Below are positions 23,399 through 35,987 of a DNA stretch of 64,000 nucleotides, piece after piece. Position 1 is the stretch's first letter; the number at the start of each line of letters is the position of its first letter. Origin of the DNA: Eurosta solidaginis (Eukaryota > Arthropoda > Insecta > Diptera > Tephritidae); NCBI RefSeq assembly GCF_040869045.1, contig NC_090323.1, forward strand, positions 267,162,392-267,226,391. The letters are read 5' to 3'. The notes under the pieces were generated by a model. The model was not told the origin of the DNA. It saw only the letters and a program-made list of their open reading frames with translations, and did not search any database. Both the position numbers and the translations under genes were made by a program.

Positions 23399-23635
23399 TA
23401 TATCGCTCATTTACTTCAATAGTGTCATAACTTAAAAAACATGACTTTTGAGTTAATAACATGTAAACCTACCCAATATCATGATCTTTGTGAGCAATTA
23501 AAAGCTTACCACGTGCTATAAAAATAAAAATATGCCTTTATATGCGCAACATATGGCAGTTAAAGTCTTTGAATGGCTCTCCTGGCAAATTGTGTTTTTT
23601 GAGTTATGACACTATTGAAGTAAATGAGCGATATA
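23399..23635. repeat. 34-bp perfect inverted repeat with 169-bp spacer
   Basis: TATATCGCTCATTTACTTCA… at 23399-23432 is repeated inverted and without mismatch at 23602-23635. The match continues weakly inward through an A/T run. It may be the core of a small foldback element, but no outer ends are visible. Confidence 0.6.
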
Positions 23636-26560
23636 CAGCTTTAAATAAACTTTTTTTTGGTATATTCCAAACATTTTTTTGTTTTGACTAGCTACTCATC
23701 TGAAAGCAATAATTTGTTTATTATATTACTTCGAGCAGCCAAGCGCAATAAAAATATTAAAAATAAATAAAGCCATAATCTTTATATTCAAAGATGCATT
23801 CAAGCAAAAACTCAATTGGCTGCTAAAATTTTTAAATATTTGCATTCCATATGTAACACTGAAGACCTTTCATTCATATCCACTTAACTAATCGGTATTT
23901 CACTAATGTCTATAGTTTTATTAGTTTTCTTACATCCGCCAAAAACAATTAAATCTTTAGTGACAAAAGCAGTGGAAAATTTTCAAAAACGAGAATTCCT
24001 TTTAAAATCGAACGTCAAGCAGGCAGTTGACGCCAAGTTTCATACATGTGTGTGCATGTCATTGTTGCATTCCAAATTTGTACAAATAAGCAAACCATTT
24101 TTTTATTTTCGTAAGTCAACACAAGAGTCACGAAAAATTTTAGTTTTATAGTTTGGCGATGATGGACTATTTTTGTAATTCAAACACGTTTCACATTTGT
24201 TCCACTCACTGCAATGCATTGCAACAATGTTTTTATGCATTTGTTAATATGAACTAATAAGTATTTATGTATGTTTTCATGTAGAAGAGCTTTGTAGACG
24301 TTCAAGAATTTCTGGCAGTCAGCATTGTTTCAAAATCACTTTTCACAAAACAGAAGACAAGAGGATGTGTTATGGCTTGAAACTTTCTGCACGACTTCCA
24401 TACATAAATAACATAATTAACATATGTAGTTGCATACAGCAGCGAGCAGAAAAATAGCAGCTGCAATTTTTTTTAAGTTTTCCAATTAAAGTCATATTTC
24501 TTTTTCATTTTTGAAGAAAAAACATCTATAAATTTTGAAAATTTCGTACTTTTTATTTGGAGTTTTCGAAATATTCGAGCATAGGTACTCAATGAAATTC
24601 AAAGAACTTCAAATAAAAAGTTCGAAATTTTCGTAAAAGTCTATCGAATATTTGGAATTTTTTCGAAAATGTATTCGAGATTGGTTTTCACAGTTTCAGT
24701 TACCAATTTAAGGGAACGTTTTCTTTTAATTATCGAAAATAAAATGAAGAATTTAATTGACGAAATTTAAAAAAAAAATTCCATTGCTATTTTCATGTTT
24801 GTTGCTGTAATTGTTTATATAATGTCCACATGCTCAACATTAAGTACACATATATGTACATACGTAGACGAAGAATGTAAAGCATTCAATTGACTTTACA
24901 TGCTTGTATGTTTGAGCCAAATTATTGAACTTGACATTGCATTGTTGTTGTACAAATGTATTTTTGTACGTAAAGCACATAAGTAAAATCTGACTGGCAA
25001 ACCAATGCTTATACAATGCGAATAATCTATTTTTATCATAACTGTAATGTAATTTTAGATATTAATATAATCTTACATACCTGCACACATACTTATACAT
25101 ATTTTAATTGCTACATCGAAATCTAAATCTGTATGTGTTTGTTTTTGTATTAATTCGCACAAGTTTTGATCAGTATTTCCTGTCTGCGTTAGAGCATCAA
25201 CGTCATCTCAAAATAAATTCTTGTCTAGCGGAGCGGAGCATTAGATTTTAAGTTCTTTTTTGTATAAATGTGTGCATATATACATACATTAGACTGTTTA
25301 AGAGAAATATAATTATAATATAAATAAAAATACTAAATATAATTTCTTTTTATGGCTTATTTATATACATATGTACATATGTATGTATGTTTGAAATATG
25401 AGCCAAATCTTACCACAAATACGAAATTTCTAAATATTTTGATACATGCGCCATTATCAGAATTTTCCTACTTTTCATTGAGTTTCCCAGGGCAGTAAAA
25501 TTCAGTAGCAAATTGGCAACGATTTTCTAATATCTTAATACCTACGCTTCCTACCGGCCTTTCCGTCTAAAAATGCATTATGCAGGTGCTCTGAAATATG
25601 TTCGAATAGATCACAAGGAAATATTTACCACACCGTTCTCCAATATATTTTCTCTGTTTTAAAAATGCCTAAATATATTGATTCGTGTGCTACCTAGCGG
25701 ACTTTTTCCCTATATATTAATCTCTCTTTGAGCTCGGAGTTTGAAGTCCATTGCTCAAATGAATCACACGAGTTTCGAAATATCTCTATCCATGCCACAC
25801 CTAGTGCTTTCTACTCTCTTTATATAATTTTCGTTTGATGTTTTTTCGCCAATTTCCATACGAAATCGGGGACTTACAATCCATATTTTAATAACTTCCC
25901 GGTGAGCTAGACTTTTAAAACTTGGAGCAGAAATCATAAGCTGGTGACAATTTAATGGGAGATAGTTCAGTAAAAAAAATTTTAAGTACTTTCTTTTTAT
26001 GAATGGACCAAAAAAAAAACGAAAAATTTCTCTTTAAACGAAGACCTAATATTGTTGATCCTTGATTTTTGGCATAACCACTGTAAAAATTTGTAGGAGA
26101 AACAAAAACATGAAGGTGGCGTGCAATAAATAGGTTTTTCGATGTAATCTTTACCCAAGACCGGCAATGTCCGCTCCACCGTTATATTTTTGAATATCAA
26201 GAATCAACAAAATTATGTCTTAGTTTAAAGAGACAGTATTCGATTCTTTTGGTCCTTTTATATAAAGGAAGTATGTATGTACTTAAAATTTTTTTATTTT
26301 CTTTTTATTTCCTTTTTAATTGCAATGCCACTTTTTTCTTAGCCTTAAGTCTCTAGATCAACAAAAAGGTATTTAAAATCAACTTTAACTTCCCATATTC
26401 TGCAAAGAAAAAAGGACGACAAAATGCTAGATGCTACAAAATATTTCGAATCGGTTTTGAACTCTTTCTGTAACAATTTTTTTTACTGAAGGCGTTTCCC
26501 TGTGCAATTTTTATAAAAAATCGAAGAATGTGATGCGAAAAATACTAGTATTAAAGGTTT
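23636..26560. other. Long AT-rich intergenic stretch, nothing recognised
   Basis: About 2.9 kb with simple AT strings (for example alternating ATACATATGTACATATG near 25365). No gene, RNA gene or structured repeat can be supported. Open frames of up to 81 codons look random. Confidence 0.5.
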
Positions 26561-26564
26561 TTTC

Positions 26565-27170
26565 CGAAATTCTACCCAAATGACGTAAAGCTGAACCCGA
26601 TAATAGTTCGGATTAAACCGAAAATACCAGGAGATAATTCCGTAGTTATCTCGAAAAGCATGCCGAAATGATGTGGAGGCAGTCCCGAACTAATGCCGAA
26701 AACAGAACCTTGAAGATCATGAGATCGTCCCGAAATTATGCCGAATTTAATACTGGAACTGCTCCGAAATTGTTTCGAATGTTGTGCCGGAATAGTCCGG
26801 AGGCAGTTCCGAAATAACCGCAAAACTGACCGAAACAACTCGAAAATTATTTAAAAAAAAACTGTTCTACGAGTTAATCCACAGTACGCTCGAAAGAATT
26901 CTTATCCAGTATGGTCCCAAAATCATTTCAAACACAATTCCTAAACGGTGTCGAAATATTGTCAAAATTGCCTCAAAAATATTCTGTTAATGATTCGGAA
27001 ATAGACGCGCAATGATTCCACAACTTTCCAAAATCATTCCGTATTATATTAAATTATAAGAAATAGTTCGGAAATAGTCTCCAAATATTCCGATATGATC
27101 CCTAAAACTATGTCCAAGTGGGCCAGTAATGAACCCTAGGTAGTCTCGAAATAATCCTAAAAGTGGACTA
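26565..27170 (-). repeat. Degenerate minisatellite-like tract rich in TTTCGGAA
   Basis: On the minus strand the tract repeats TTTCGG, ATTTCGAA and CCGGAA-type cores every 15-30 bases, for example around 26810, 26785, 26765, 26730, 26690 and 26570. An 88-codon open frame with many Phe, Gly and Ser residues lies across it (26572-26838). Its composition is explained by the repeat, so it is not called a gene. Confidence 0.45.
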
Positions 27171-27340
27171 CCTGCGTGATCTTCAACCTCATATATCTTG
27201 AATACACGCCATTCTACTTTATCCAATAAACAGGCATCAGAGCTCTCGATCCGTTTGTATAGCGCTCCTACTCTTTTTGGTGGAGTATCCAAAGAAGCAT
27301 ATTCAGGATGAAGAATCTGGTCTAAGCTGATTTTGACCAT
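27171..27340 (-). other. Isolated coding-like segment next to the degenerate tract
   Basis: Minus-strand translation from the Met at 27337 gives about 55 residues of balanced, protein-like composition (for example SLDQILHPEYASLDTPPKRV). It ends at a fair splice donor, CACGCAG|GTAGTC. I do not recognise the protein. It could be a lone exon, an exon captured by an element, or chance. Confidence 0.25.
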
Positions 27341-27614
27341 TCTAGAGTTATCAGTAAATGAGCCAATACACATCAATTTTCAAAAGACTTTAGCGAATTT
27401 TATTTTTACTATAAATCAATGTTTAAATAATAGGGAAACTCATGTGAGAAAAAATCGTTTCATTTGCGAGTTTCACTGGTGTAGAAGCAATTTCAAAATT
27501 GAGTGAGTTGAAGTGGAGGTAACGGACTAATTTTCACAAGTTTTGTTGAGCTTTTTAATCAGTACGATACGAGTAAGTATGGAATGATTTCCTCGATCGT
27601 CTTAAATGAGTACA

Positions 27615-28384
27615 GTAGGGGAATTCACTAATAACGATGCGATTTGTCGAGATTTTAATTAAAGATTTCGTCGCTTGCCTTATCGATTGTACTAGCTTAG
27701 TTTTAACGACCCAACGAAATAAATAACATTTAAATTTCGTTTTAATATTAGAAAACCTAAAAAATGCGAAAAGCGCAAAAGGAATGCCAAAAATAAAGAA
27801 ATTCCGTACACTAACTGCTTTTAAATGTCATTATTGTGCAAGGTTTTACCTATTTTAACAAAAGGTAAGTAAATGTGGTATTAATTTCTTTTTTTTTTCT
27901 CTGTTGATATCGCAGTTATTCTTGTACCCCTTAGTTGACCATCAACGTGAGAAATAATATTATGAGCCAAGCCTGGGGTTATTCTGTACAGCTTTCGAAA
28001 CTCCGTTGCATTCAAGTGTAATGGGTTATATAATTCTCTAAGAAGGTGTCTGTCCGCTGGCGATGGACTTAGTAATTCTTCGTTTTGTGATAAAACGTAC
28101 GCCAAGTACTCAAATGCCATTTAATTTATAAATAAAGCAGCTTTTGGAGTTTGGAAGTATTTAATTAAAGTTCCAATTTTCTTTTTTAACTAAAATTTGC
28201 CAGAAATCTTAATTTCGTGATTTTTAACGCAGCCCATTTACTTGCCGTTTATTTAACAACACAGCTGATCGTCGATAAAAAAATATCAATACAAAATGGT
28301 TACTGAATAACGAAATCGTTATAATTATCGATTCGCAAATAAAGCGATGGCAAATGTGGTTAAAAAAGTAGTGAATTCCACTAC
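27615..28384 (-). mobile_element. Deleted PIF/Harbinger element
   Basis: Inverted ends are GTAGGGGAATTCACTA and, from the right, GTAGTGGAATTCACTA. The element is 770 bp and holds only the N-terminus of a PIF-type transposase, so it is non-autonomous. The 3-bp target duplication expected for the superfamily could not be fixed with confidence. Confidence 0.65.
27881..28120 (-). pseudogene. PIF/Harbinger transposase N-terminal fragment
   Basis: A 79-codon frame reads ATG at 28120 and contains RELYNPLHLNATEFRKLYR and RGTRITAIS. This is the N-terminal layout of HARBI1-like nucleases (a hydrophobic helix region, then the R-T-x-I/L-x2-P/S segment just before the catalytic core). The frame then breaks, and the DDE catalytic domain is absent. 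Confidence 0.6.
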
Positions 28385-28832
28385 ATGTATCGAGTACAAG
28401 GTGGTAGAGAAACAACACTACGCACGCTATGAATACAATTACTACGATGTGCACAATACGAATGGGTTCTAATCGAACTTCAGTCACTGATTGGCTAGTG
28501 GACCTTTTGCTTTATTTTTCTATACTGTGCACACACCCACTGATATAATTGCAAATGTTACTCATGCACACCGTAGGACCTTCCGTGCACATATGATTTT
28601 ATTTAATAAATATACATATATGAACACATATACATATGTATTCATATAAAATTAAGCTCCAGAGCCCATGGTATATTTGCATCCCTATAATTTTTTTTAA
28701 CATTGTCGTCTTGAACATCTTTTCTTTAATTTATTTACTTTTAGCTAATATACTAATCTGAGCTGGCCGCAGACAAAGTATACATCAAAACATATTTCAT
28801 AGATCGTGATCGTACATTGAACCAGAGATCTT
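28385..28832 (+). other. Upstream flank and probable 5' UTR of the amino-acid transporter gene
   Basis: A pyrimidine-rich tract followed by TTTACTTTTAG at 28734-28744 looks like a splice acceptor. If so, 28745-28832 is the untranslated start of the first coding exon, and a 5' non-coding exon lies further upstream. That exon was not located. Confidence 0.4.
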
Positions 28833-31800
28833 ATGATGAGCAAAAATGGTCACAGCAATGCGACATTCATTGGCGACAATGTTGTCAGCGACAAACCAAG
28901 CAGCAAATACTCTTTGGAGTTAGTAGAGAAGGGTGGCAAGACGAAGGGTGGTGTGGTTGCGAAAGATGCTGGTTATGATTATAATCCCTATGAAAATCGT
29001 GTTGTGGAACATCCAACAACGTGAGTATAACTTCCTATTTGACCAGACATTTTTTTAATTTTATATTTAATTCATGAGTATGTTGTATATTAGGTAGCTT
29101 TGTAATACCTTTCATTATGTAGAAAAAAAGTGGGCAAAGCACATCTTAGAATGCTAAAACCCTTTTTTTGTTTACCTAATTACCGGTTGGGAAACTCACT
29201 TTGTAATCACAGCTACAATAGTAAGCCCTACGTTGGGTACCTTCTTTACTTTATATATAAATTTTGGCCTGAATGCTATATGTTCAACTTCGGAAGTATT
29301 TTCGGAAACCGACTTACATACAATATTCTAGCCATTATAGATGGTATATCCCCCTCTTTTGGGAAATGGATGTTTTGAGAACGTTGCCTTCTATAATTTG
29401 CCTTTAGGTACCAATTTTCAATGGCTTAGCTTATAAAAACGTTTTGAAATAAAGGTTAGCATGAACATACTTGGTCATATCCTGACTTGCAATGTCATCA
29501 GTTATGCCAGTGGAAAAAGAACAGTTTAACAAAATGAATGTTACATGCTACATTTATCATAACCACCTCCGATCCAAACTTGTACTAAAAGCACTTGAGT
29601 CTATATGTATATAAGTTTATCAATCAATGACAACGGTCATCTCAGAACACTTACAACTTGGATTGTTAAGAGCGCGTTCTAGGATTCTTCAGTGTGTGTT
29701 AAGGCCGAGGCACAATGAAATTTTTCATATAGATGCGTTTAACACAAGCTTATGCATACTAGTAACATCGCCCCAATCAACCAAGATGTTGCGTTTATAA
29801 ATATGAAGGAAGTTCAGACTTGGTAGCCAACGAGTGGGAAAAATAATTTCACTTGCAAAGCACCCTTAGCCAAAACAAATGTCAAATTCTTCTTCTTATG
29901 CTTTGCTTGCAACAAAATTTGGGAGTCGGCTACTTTTCCATGCAGATGGCGCCAGTGTCGCTCAATCTACCTTTCTCCATAAAAATACGTGCAATCTACT
30001 CATAATGCATGACATTGCGTAAAACGCATCTACATATATGAAAAACTGCTTATGTGACGGGGCTTTTAATTACAACTTCGCAGAAAATCACAATGTTAGG
30101 ATTGTCAGTTGGAACGCTGTACAGGCACTGATTGATAACTTTTATCACCTCTTAATACTATAGTTCTGAGGTGGTTTTGAGGCCAGTCCAAGTTAAGAGT
30201 TAATCATGGCTATCAAGTGGTTTACAGGATTTGCCAAACTGCGAGTATTTTTGCTTGAAATACAATACGACGGAAGTTTAAATAACACAGAAATCTCTAT
30301 AGAGTCTGTGTATGCTGTTATCAACTGCGATAATGAATCTGCTTCAATCATTCTTATTTCGAAGAATGGTTGTTAAACTGCAGTTTTCGGATATAAATAT
30401 ATATTTCGGAGGTGCTTGCGCACAGCAGAAGAATACTGATATTCCCTTACTGAGTATCTTTCAAAGCAACTAGATTCCGTGCAGTGCCCTAGTAACTGGC
30501 CGATCCGTAACATGTTAAATTTGGTATCTAAAGCCGTCTTGTGGCAGGTACGACAAGCTTCGGATGTGTCAATGCACGTACTGCGCTAAGCCTTTTCAGT
30601 TGACTACGCTTTCCAGTTTACTATGTAGTCGATGGTTTGTCAGAGATACTTGGATTTAGCCTAAAGCCATATTCCTGTGCCCAACTAGTTAGGTTTTCAA
30701 CGTTCTTTCCATGTTTTCATTCATCAAAAAAGAGAAGGATCTACAGTTCACAAGTGTTTTCATAACTAAAGATGTGTGAGCTATTGGCCTGAAACCCTTG
30801 GCCAGTTCGTGTCCCCTTCTTTATGACTTTGGTAGAAAATCCGCCCATGTTTCTCTTTATGTGGCCGGAGTATGGCTGTGATGATAGCAGCAGTAAATAT
30901 TTCTCTTAGTTTCTTAACCAAAAATTTCTGGGTCTTCTGCATCATAATGGAGGGAGTACTATCTATCACCGATGAGAATTAGCTGCTATTGCCTGGTAGT
31001 TTTCTCTCCGGCAATTATCTTGTCAATTAGCTTGCAATTTTCCATTCTTTCCTGAAGTCGTCCGCGTAGTTAGCATCCATAAGGATGCCAAATCATTGGT
31101 ATGATTCCATGCAAGAATCTTACAAAGCTTGTCGCCACTTGCCAGTTCCTTACTGAAAGATTTCGGAAGCCGGTGCGATGCCGGCCAATCCGATCGCTAA
31201 GCTTTGAACACTTTTTAATCCAACATGACCCCCGTAACGTCATGATTACTGAAATAAAGTCAAAAGAATTTTCTCATAGTATTACATTTGGAAGTATGCA
31301 GGATTCGGATATCTACTATCCTCTTTTTAATTAGGTTTATAATTTTTAAAGGCAAACGAGGATGAGACCTACCGCCAACATAATTAATCTTACAGTTATC
31401 ACATTACTTGCATTTACCGTAATCGTTTTCCTTCCCCAGCAATTCGGAGACACTATTTCATCTGCTGAAGGGCTCATTAGGTACCGGTATTTTGGCTATG
31501 CCGAATGCCTTCCGAAATGCTGGTTATTTAACAGCCACCATAGGTACAGTTATTATTGGTTTCATCTGCACTTACTGCATACATCAACTCGTCAAAGCAG
31601 AGTATGAGCTGTGCCGGCGGAAAAAGGTTCGTTACCAAATTGATAAACTCTGTTGATTCATTAGACCAAGTCTTTCCTACTAATATTGTGCTTATCTAGG
31701 TGCCAAGCATGAATTATCCCAGCGTTGCCGAGCATGCAATGATGGAGGGTCCTTCCTTCTTTCGAAAATTTGCGCCATACATTGGTAATATCGTGAACAC

Positions 31801-34800
31801 TTTCCTGTTGATCTATCAATTGGGATGTTGCTGTGTCTATGTGGTGTTCGTAGCCTCAAACATAAAATCAGTGGTCGATTATTACTTAGACGAGCCTGTG
31901 GATGTACGATTGTGCATGCTAATCATACTTTTGCCACTGATTCTCATTAATTGGGTAAGTAGATAGCCGCGACTTCGTGTTGTATTTACAGTGAAAGCGG
32001 CTGCATATGTTATTCTAAATAATTTTAATTTATATTCTAAAGGTTCGCAATCTAAAATATCTGGCACCATTTTCAACAATTGCCAATGGCATTACAATGG
32101 TGTCATTCGGCATTATCTGCTATTATATTTTCCGGCAGTCTTTTTCTACCGAAGACAAAGTTGCTGTTGCGCCATTTGCAGGCTTTCCGCTCTTCTTTGG
32201 CACAGTTTTATTCGCTCTTGAAGCTATCGGTATCATATTACCGTTAGAGAATGAAATGAAAACCCCAAAGAATTTCGGCGGCAGTTGTGGTGTTCTAAAC
32301 GTATCCATGATATTGATCGTGTTTCTCTATACAGGAATGGGTCTATTCGGCTATTTGAATTATGGTGCTGAAGTGGAGGGTTCCATTACGCTGAATCTGC
32401 CATCGAAGGATATGTAAGAAATTTTATGTGAAATATTTATAAATTGTAATGAAATGTTGCTTCTTATTAATAGCTTAGCCCAATGCGTTAAGGGAATGTT
32501 GGCTTTTGCGATTTACATTACACATGGTTTGGCCTGTTATGTAGCCATTGATATAACATGGAATGATTATGTCGCTGAGAAATTGGGTCCTCAACGTAGC
32601 AAACTATTCTGGGAATATGTGGTGCGAACCTTGTTGGTACTGGTTACATGTAAGTATTAAGTAACGCTGAGCACTAATAATATATTAGAACCATTCTGGT
32701 TGGCGGATATCCAATTTTATTCCCAAACATATTGTGGCTTTGGTTGAGAGTGTTCGGGGTTAAACCCCACGCTCGGGAGAAAAGACTTTAAAGAGATTTA
32801 CAAGGTGTAATCGAAACAGTTGTCGTCTTGTCCGCCCTTAAGTATAAAGTTGTATAAATTTTTTTCGAAATATCAATGAATGGTAATTTATTTTGACGAA
32901 AAACTGGCCCTTTATCTCCTTCAGGGTAATGTGGAAAGGGCATGTTCATGCAGCTTTGGAGCTCTTATTCTACACCCCGAAGGCCTTAGGGAGTGTTATA
33001 GATCTTGATGGTTCTTTGCCGGATGCAGATCCGGTACGTTCCGGTAACAAGCACCATTAAGGTACTAGCCCGACCATCTCGGGAACGATTTGGTATGACA
33101 ACATGAAACCTTCTAGGCCATACCGCCCATCCATAAGGAAATTGGGGTCGCCAGAGCCTCGGCTGTTAAAGAAACAGGATTCGCCACGGGTAGGTGAGGA
33201 TGACAATTGGGTGGGAGAAGCTTTATATTGCGCTAGCAACCCCTTGAAATGGTTGCGCTGCACAACCCCTAGAATCAATTTGGTATTTTAGTCGCCTCTT
33301 ACGGCAAGCATACCTGCCGCGGGTATATTCTAAGCCCCCTAACCCGCTGGGTAGGTAGGATTCTTTCTAAATGGTGATTGAATACTAACTACGGCGTTCT
33401 CTGATTGGGGGTTGATAAAAGAACTTCCCAACTTTTTATTTAAGTTGTTGGTAACATACTTCGTATAGTAAATTCAACCAATAAGCGGCACTACCCTGCA
33501 AAAATCGCGAGTACTCCATACATTCATGCATTCGCTATGGACCAAGCGAGTGCTGCAAAATTAACCACAATTCATACAAAAAATATGGCCCAATTAACAT
33601 TGCGATGTCCTAGGACTGGACCATATACTCCAGCTCCGCATTACATCAGAGTAATCCGTGGAGTACCCACAGTACAATAAACATCGTGTAGTGATTACAA
33701 TCGTTAAAAACGAGCAATGATCGGCTTACAATATGTTCGTGTAGAAACATGAGTTGGTCAATTGCTGCATTACAGTGGAGTATAATGGTAAGTACTCCAG
33801 TGGACCACATAAAAAAAAAAAAAAATAAATAAATGTGGACCACATGACCCAACGATTTTTGCAGGGTACAGCGCTGCAAAGCTGTCGATAGTGCCGCCAT
33901 TCGATATTTACGATAATTTGAAAAATAGTATCGATAGTTTCCTATAGTATCATCCCTGCAAAAATTGCGAGTACTCCATGCATGCATGTATGGAGTACTC
34001 CCTATGGACCAAGCGAGTGCTCCAAAATTAACCACAATTCATACAAAAAATATGGTCCAATTAACATTGCGATGTCCTAGGACCGGACCATATACTCCAG
34101 CTCCGCATTACATCAGAGTAATCCATGGAGTACCCACAGTCCAATAAACATCGTGTAGTGATTACAATCGTTAAAAACGAGCAATGATCGGCTTACCACA
34201 TGTTCGTGTAGAAACATGAGTTGGTCCATCGCTGCATTACAGTGGAGTAGAATGGTAAGTACTCCAGTGGACCACATGGTCCAACGATTTTTACAGGGAT
34301 ATTGTAAATTCCACACTTAGCAAAATGTGTTTAATATATACGTACATTGGGAAGAACCACCCCCAATTCAAATAAAAGATTTTCTTTAGTTTCACCACTT
34401 GAATAGTAATACCAGGGTCAAAAATATCACATATATATTTTGCTCCCGGCTAGATGTCAGGGGTCAAAGTTACGATTTTGAGATGGAGATAAAAACGAAA
34501 ATCATTTTTTCACATCTGAAAGACAAAATCGATAATTCTATAGTAGACGATGTTATATAAACGTTTTAGTCCTGGACTTTCCTATTACGGTCTGAAATAA
34601 TGAGGTTGGAAAAAATAGTTTATTTGATTTGTATGGAACACCTTATTAATAAAGGCACGGCTTATCGCTAACAGCTAAACAAGGTGAGGTTACTCGAAAG
34701 TTCGGAGTTTCAAACAAGTCGTTCCCGTGGAAATCGGGATCTTACTGGACTCATATCAAAAACCTTCGGGAGCGCTTTTGCGATAACAGCAGTGAAATAT

Positions 34801-35512
34801 CCAAGGTATTAAGCTTGTAATTAACACATACCATTATTTAAATGTTGTCAATAAATTCCAATAAAAACTGGAAGAAAATATATTTTTTCCGGAAAAACTC
34901 ACTATCGACAAAAACAAATCTATGGTTATTCAAAAATTAAGCTATCGCTATTGTAGGGAAACTTTTTGTATTTATAGAGCGAGTTACTTCAAGAACCGAA
35001 TTGTTTAAACTTTCCTAAAATACAACAAAATTTCTCGAAAAGTCCTTTTAAATTAGAAATTTTAGCTATAGCCCCCGAAGCTCTCAAAAAACAGAGACGG
35101 TAATCAAACTAAGCGGCTGCTCCTTTTTCTTAAAGTAGGCTCCATTGGTGGGTCTGGGACACTTATTACAATACGATTTCCTTCATTTTTAAATTTTATT
35201 TTAGTTGCTGACAATATGTATGTATATTTAGAAAAATGTTTCTATTTTTTCTTATTTTCAGTTCTCTTAGCTGTTGCTATACCAAATTTGGAACTTTTCA
35301 TTTCTCTCTTCGGTGCTCTATGCCTCTCCGCGCTCGGTTTGGCTTTTCCAGCACTTATTCAAATCTGTACACATTGGTATCATAGAGAAGGATTCGCAAA
35401 AATCTGGTTACTTTTCAGCAATTTCGCGCTCATTATCGTTGGCATACTTGGCCTTGTGATTGGCACATCTACCTCTCTTTCGGAGATCATTGCCACCTTC
35501 TTCTCAGATTGA
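28833..35512 (+). CDS. Proton-coupled amino-acid transporter, SLC36/PAT family (six coding exons)
   Basis: Exons 28833-29020, 31440-31626, 31700-31954, 32043-32413, 32474-32649 and 35262-35512 join in frame to 475 codons, with GT-AG at every junction. The protein imports small neutral amino acids with protons across plasma or lysosomal membranes (family knowledge). After a hydrophilic N-terminus of about 60 residues comes the AAAP-family first helix, LLKGSLGTGILAMPNAFRNAG (exon 2). Later marks are GCCCVYVVFVASNIKSV, WVRNLKYLAPFS, FFGTVLFALEAIGIILPLEN and the C-terminal FPALIQICTHWY. About eleven hydrophobic segments and 475 residues fit the family. Drosophila pathetic and CG1139 are the nearest relatives I know, with CG1139 more likely from the ALEAIG/LPLENEMKTP region. 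Introns 2-4 are 60-88 bases, and introns 1 (2.4 kb) and 5 (2.6 kb) hold repeats. ATG 28833 or 28836 could start it. Confidence 0.93.
29703..30065. mobile_element. MITE in intron 1 with TTAA flanks
   Basis: Left end GGCCGAGGCACA and inverted right end GCCCCGTCACA are followed inward on both sides by TTTTTCATATA and GATGCGTTT. TTAA lies directly outside both ends (29699-29702 and 30066-30069), which fits a piggyBac- or Kolobok-type mover. No ORF is present. Confidence 0.6.
30540..31330 (-). other. Possible degenerate LINE remnant in intron 1
   Basis: Minus-strand translation gives pieces reminiscent of LINE reverse transcriptase (SHKEGDTNWPRVSG and NLTSWAQEYGFRLNP), with many stops. The rest of intron 1 (29021-29698 and 30070-30539) shows nothing recognisable. 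Confidence 0.3.
32960..33355 (-). mobile_element. SINE-like retroposon copy in intron 5
   Basis: It matches the 401-bp unit at 55577-55977 along its length: GTTCTTTGCCGGATGCAGAT, GGGGTCGCCAGAGCCTC, TTTTAGTCGCCTCTTACG and CCTAACCCGCTGGG on plus. The TTGTTG tail end is missing or diverged. It lies antisense in the transporter's intron. Confidence 0.7.
33494..33866. mobile_element. CCCTGCAAAAATCG MITE, copy 1 (intron 5)
   Basis: It opens CCCTGCAAAAATCGCGAGTA and closes AACGATTTTTGCAGGG, with TA on each side (33492-33493 and 33867-33868). An A-rich run near 33813 is an expansion relative to copy 2. Open frames on it, including 33646-34035 (minus), which runs into copy 2, are not genes. Confidence 0.8.
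33954..34298. mobile_element. CCCTGCAAAAATCG MITE, copy 2 (intron 5)
   Basis: Same family and orientation as copy 1, 87 bases downstream. It opens CCCTGCAAAAATTGCGAGTA and closes CGATTTTTACAGGG, with AT on both sides (33952-33953 and 34299-34300). The internal palindrome around ATGCATGCATGTATGGAGTA is well kept. Confidence 0.8.
34299..35261. other. Remaining part of intron 5
   Basis: Mostly AT-rich. A weak scrap of the SINE-like repeat lies at 34690-34790 (GTCGTTCCCGTGG; CCTTCGGGAGCGCTTTT). The intron ends with the acceptor TTCTTATTTTCAG at 35261. Confidence 0.45.
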
Positions 35513-35559
35513 ATGCCGGTGCTATACTAATTATAGACATATAGTGCACAAATATACAC

Positions 35560-35565
35560 AATAAA
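35560..35565 (+). promoter_or_regulatory. Polyadenylation signal AATAAA of the transporter gene
   Basis: Canonical AATAAA 48 bases past the stop codon, in AT-rich sequence. Further AT-rich sequence to about 35985 shows no other feature. Confidence 0.6.
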
Positions 35566-35987
35566 TACATTTAACACAAACATTCTAAATGAATTCGTGA
35601 TATTTTAAATTACTGTTTTAACAATAATAACTAATTTATTGCAAAGACAAGTAGTATTATTAGAAGAAGAAAATAAGAGGAAGAGTAAAAGATAGTTAAA
35701 ATTGTAGAAATCATGTATAAGTGTAATTATAAGTACTGTATCTTTTTAAGGCAAAATGTTAAGTTGTTTTAAGTCAGTGAAGCTAAAATTTCTAAAAAAA
35801 AAACTTGTTTAAAAAAACGAAATATTTCTTTATGTTTGCAACTGTTATTATGTTAAAAAATCGTTAAAAATCATGACACATACATTTTTATAAGCAAACT
35901 TGTTGCCATTTTAAGTATGTCAATCGAATAGCTTGTAAATAATTATTTATATTTGTATTTATATAATGTTAAACTATCATTTTAAAA

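Noticed and set aside
28224..28487. 87-codon minus-strand frame near the transporter promoter
   Set aside because: It runs from the PIF element's right end into the flank; hydrophobic composition only, no homologue recognised.
32123..32308. Minus-strand frame inside transporter exon 4
   Set aside because: Shadow of the coding exon.
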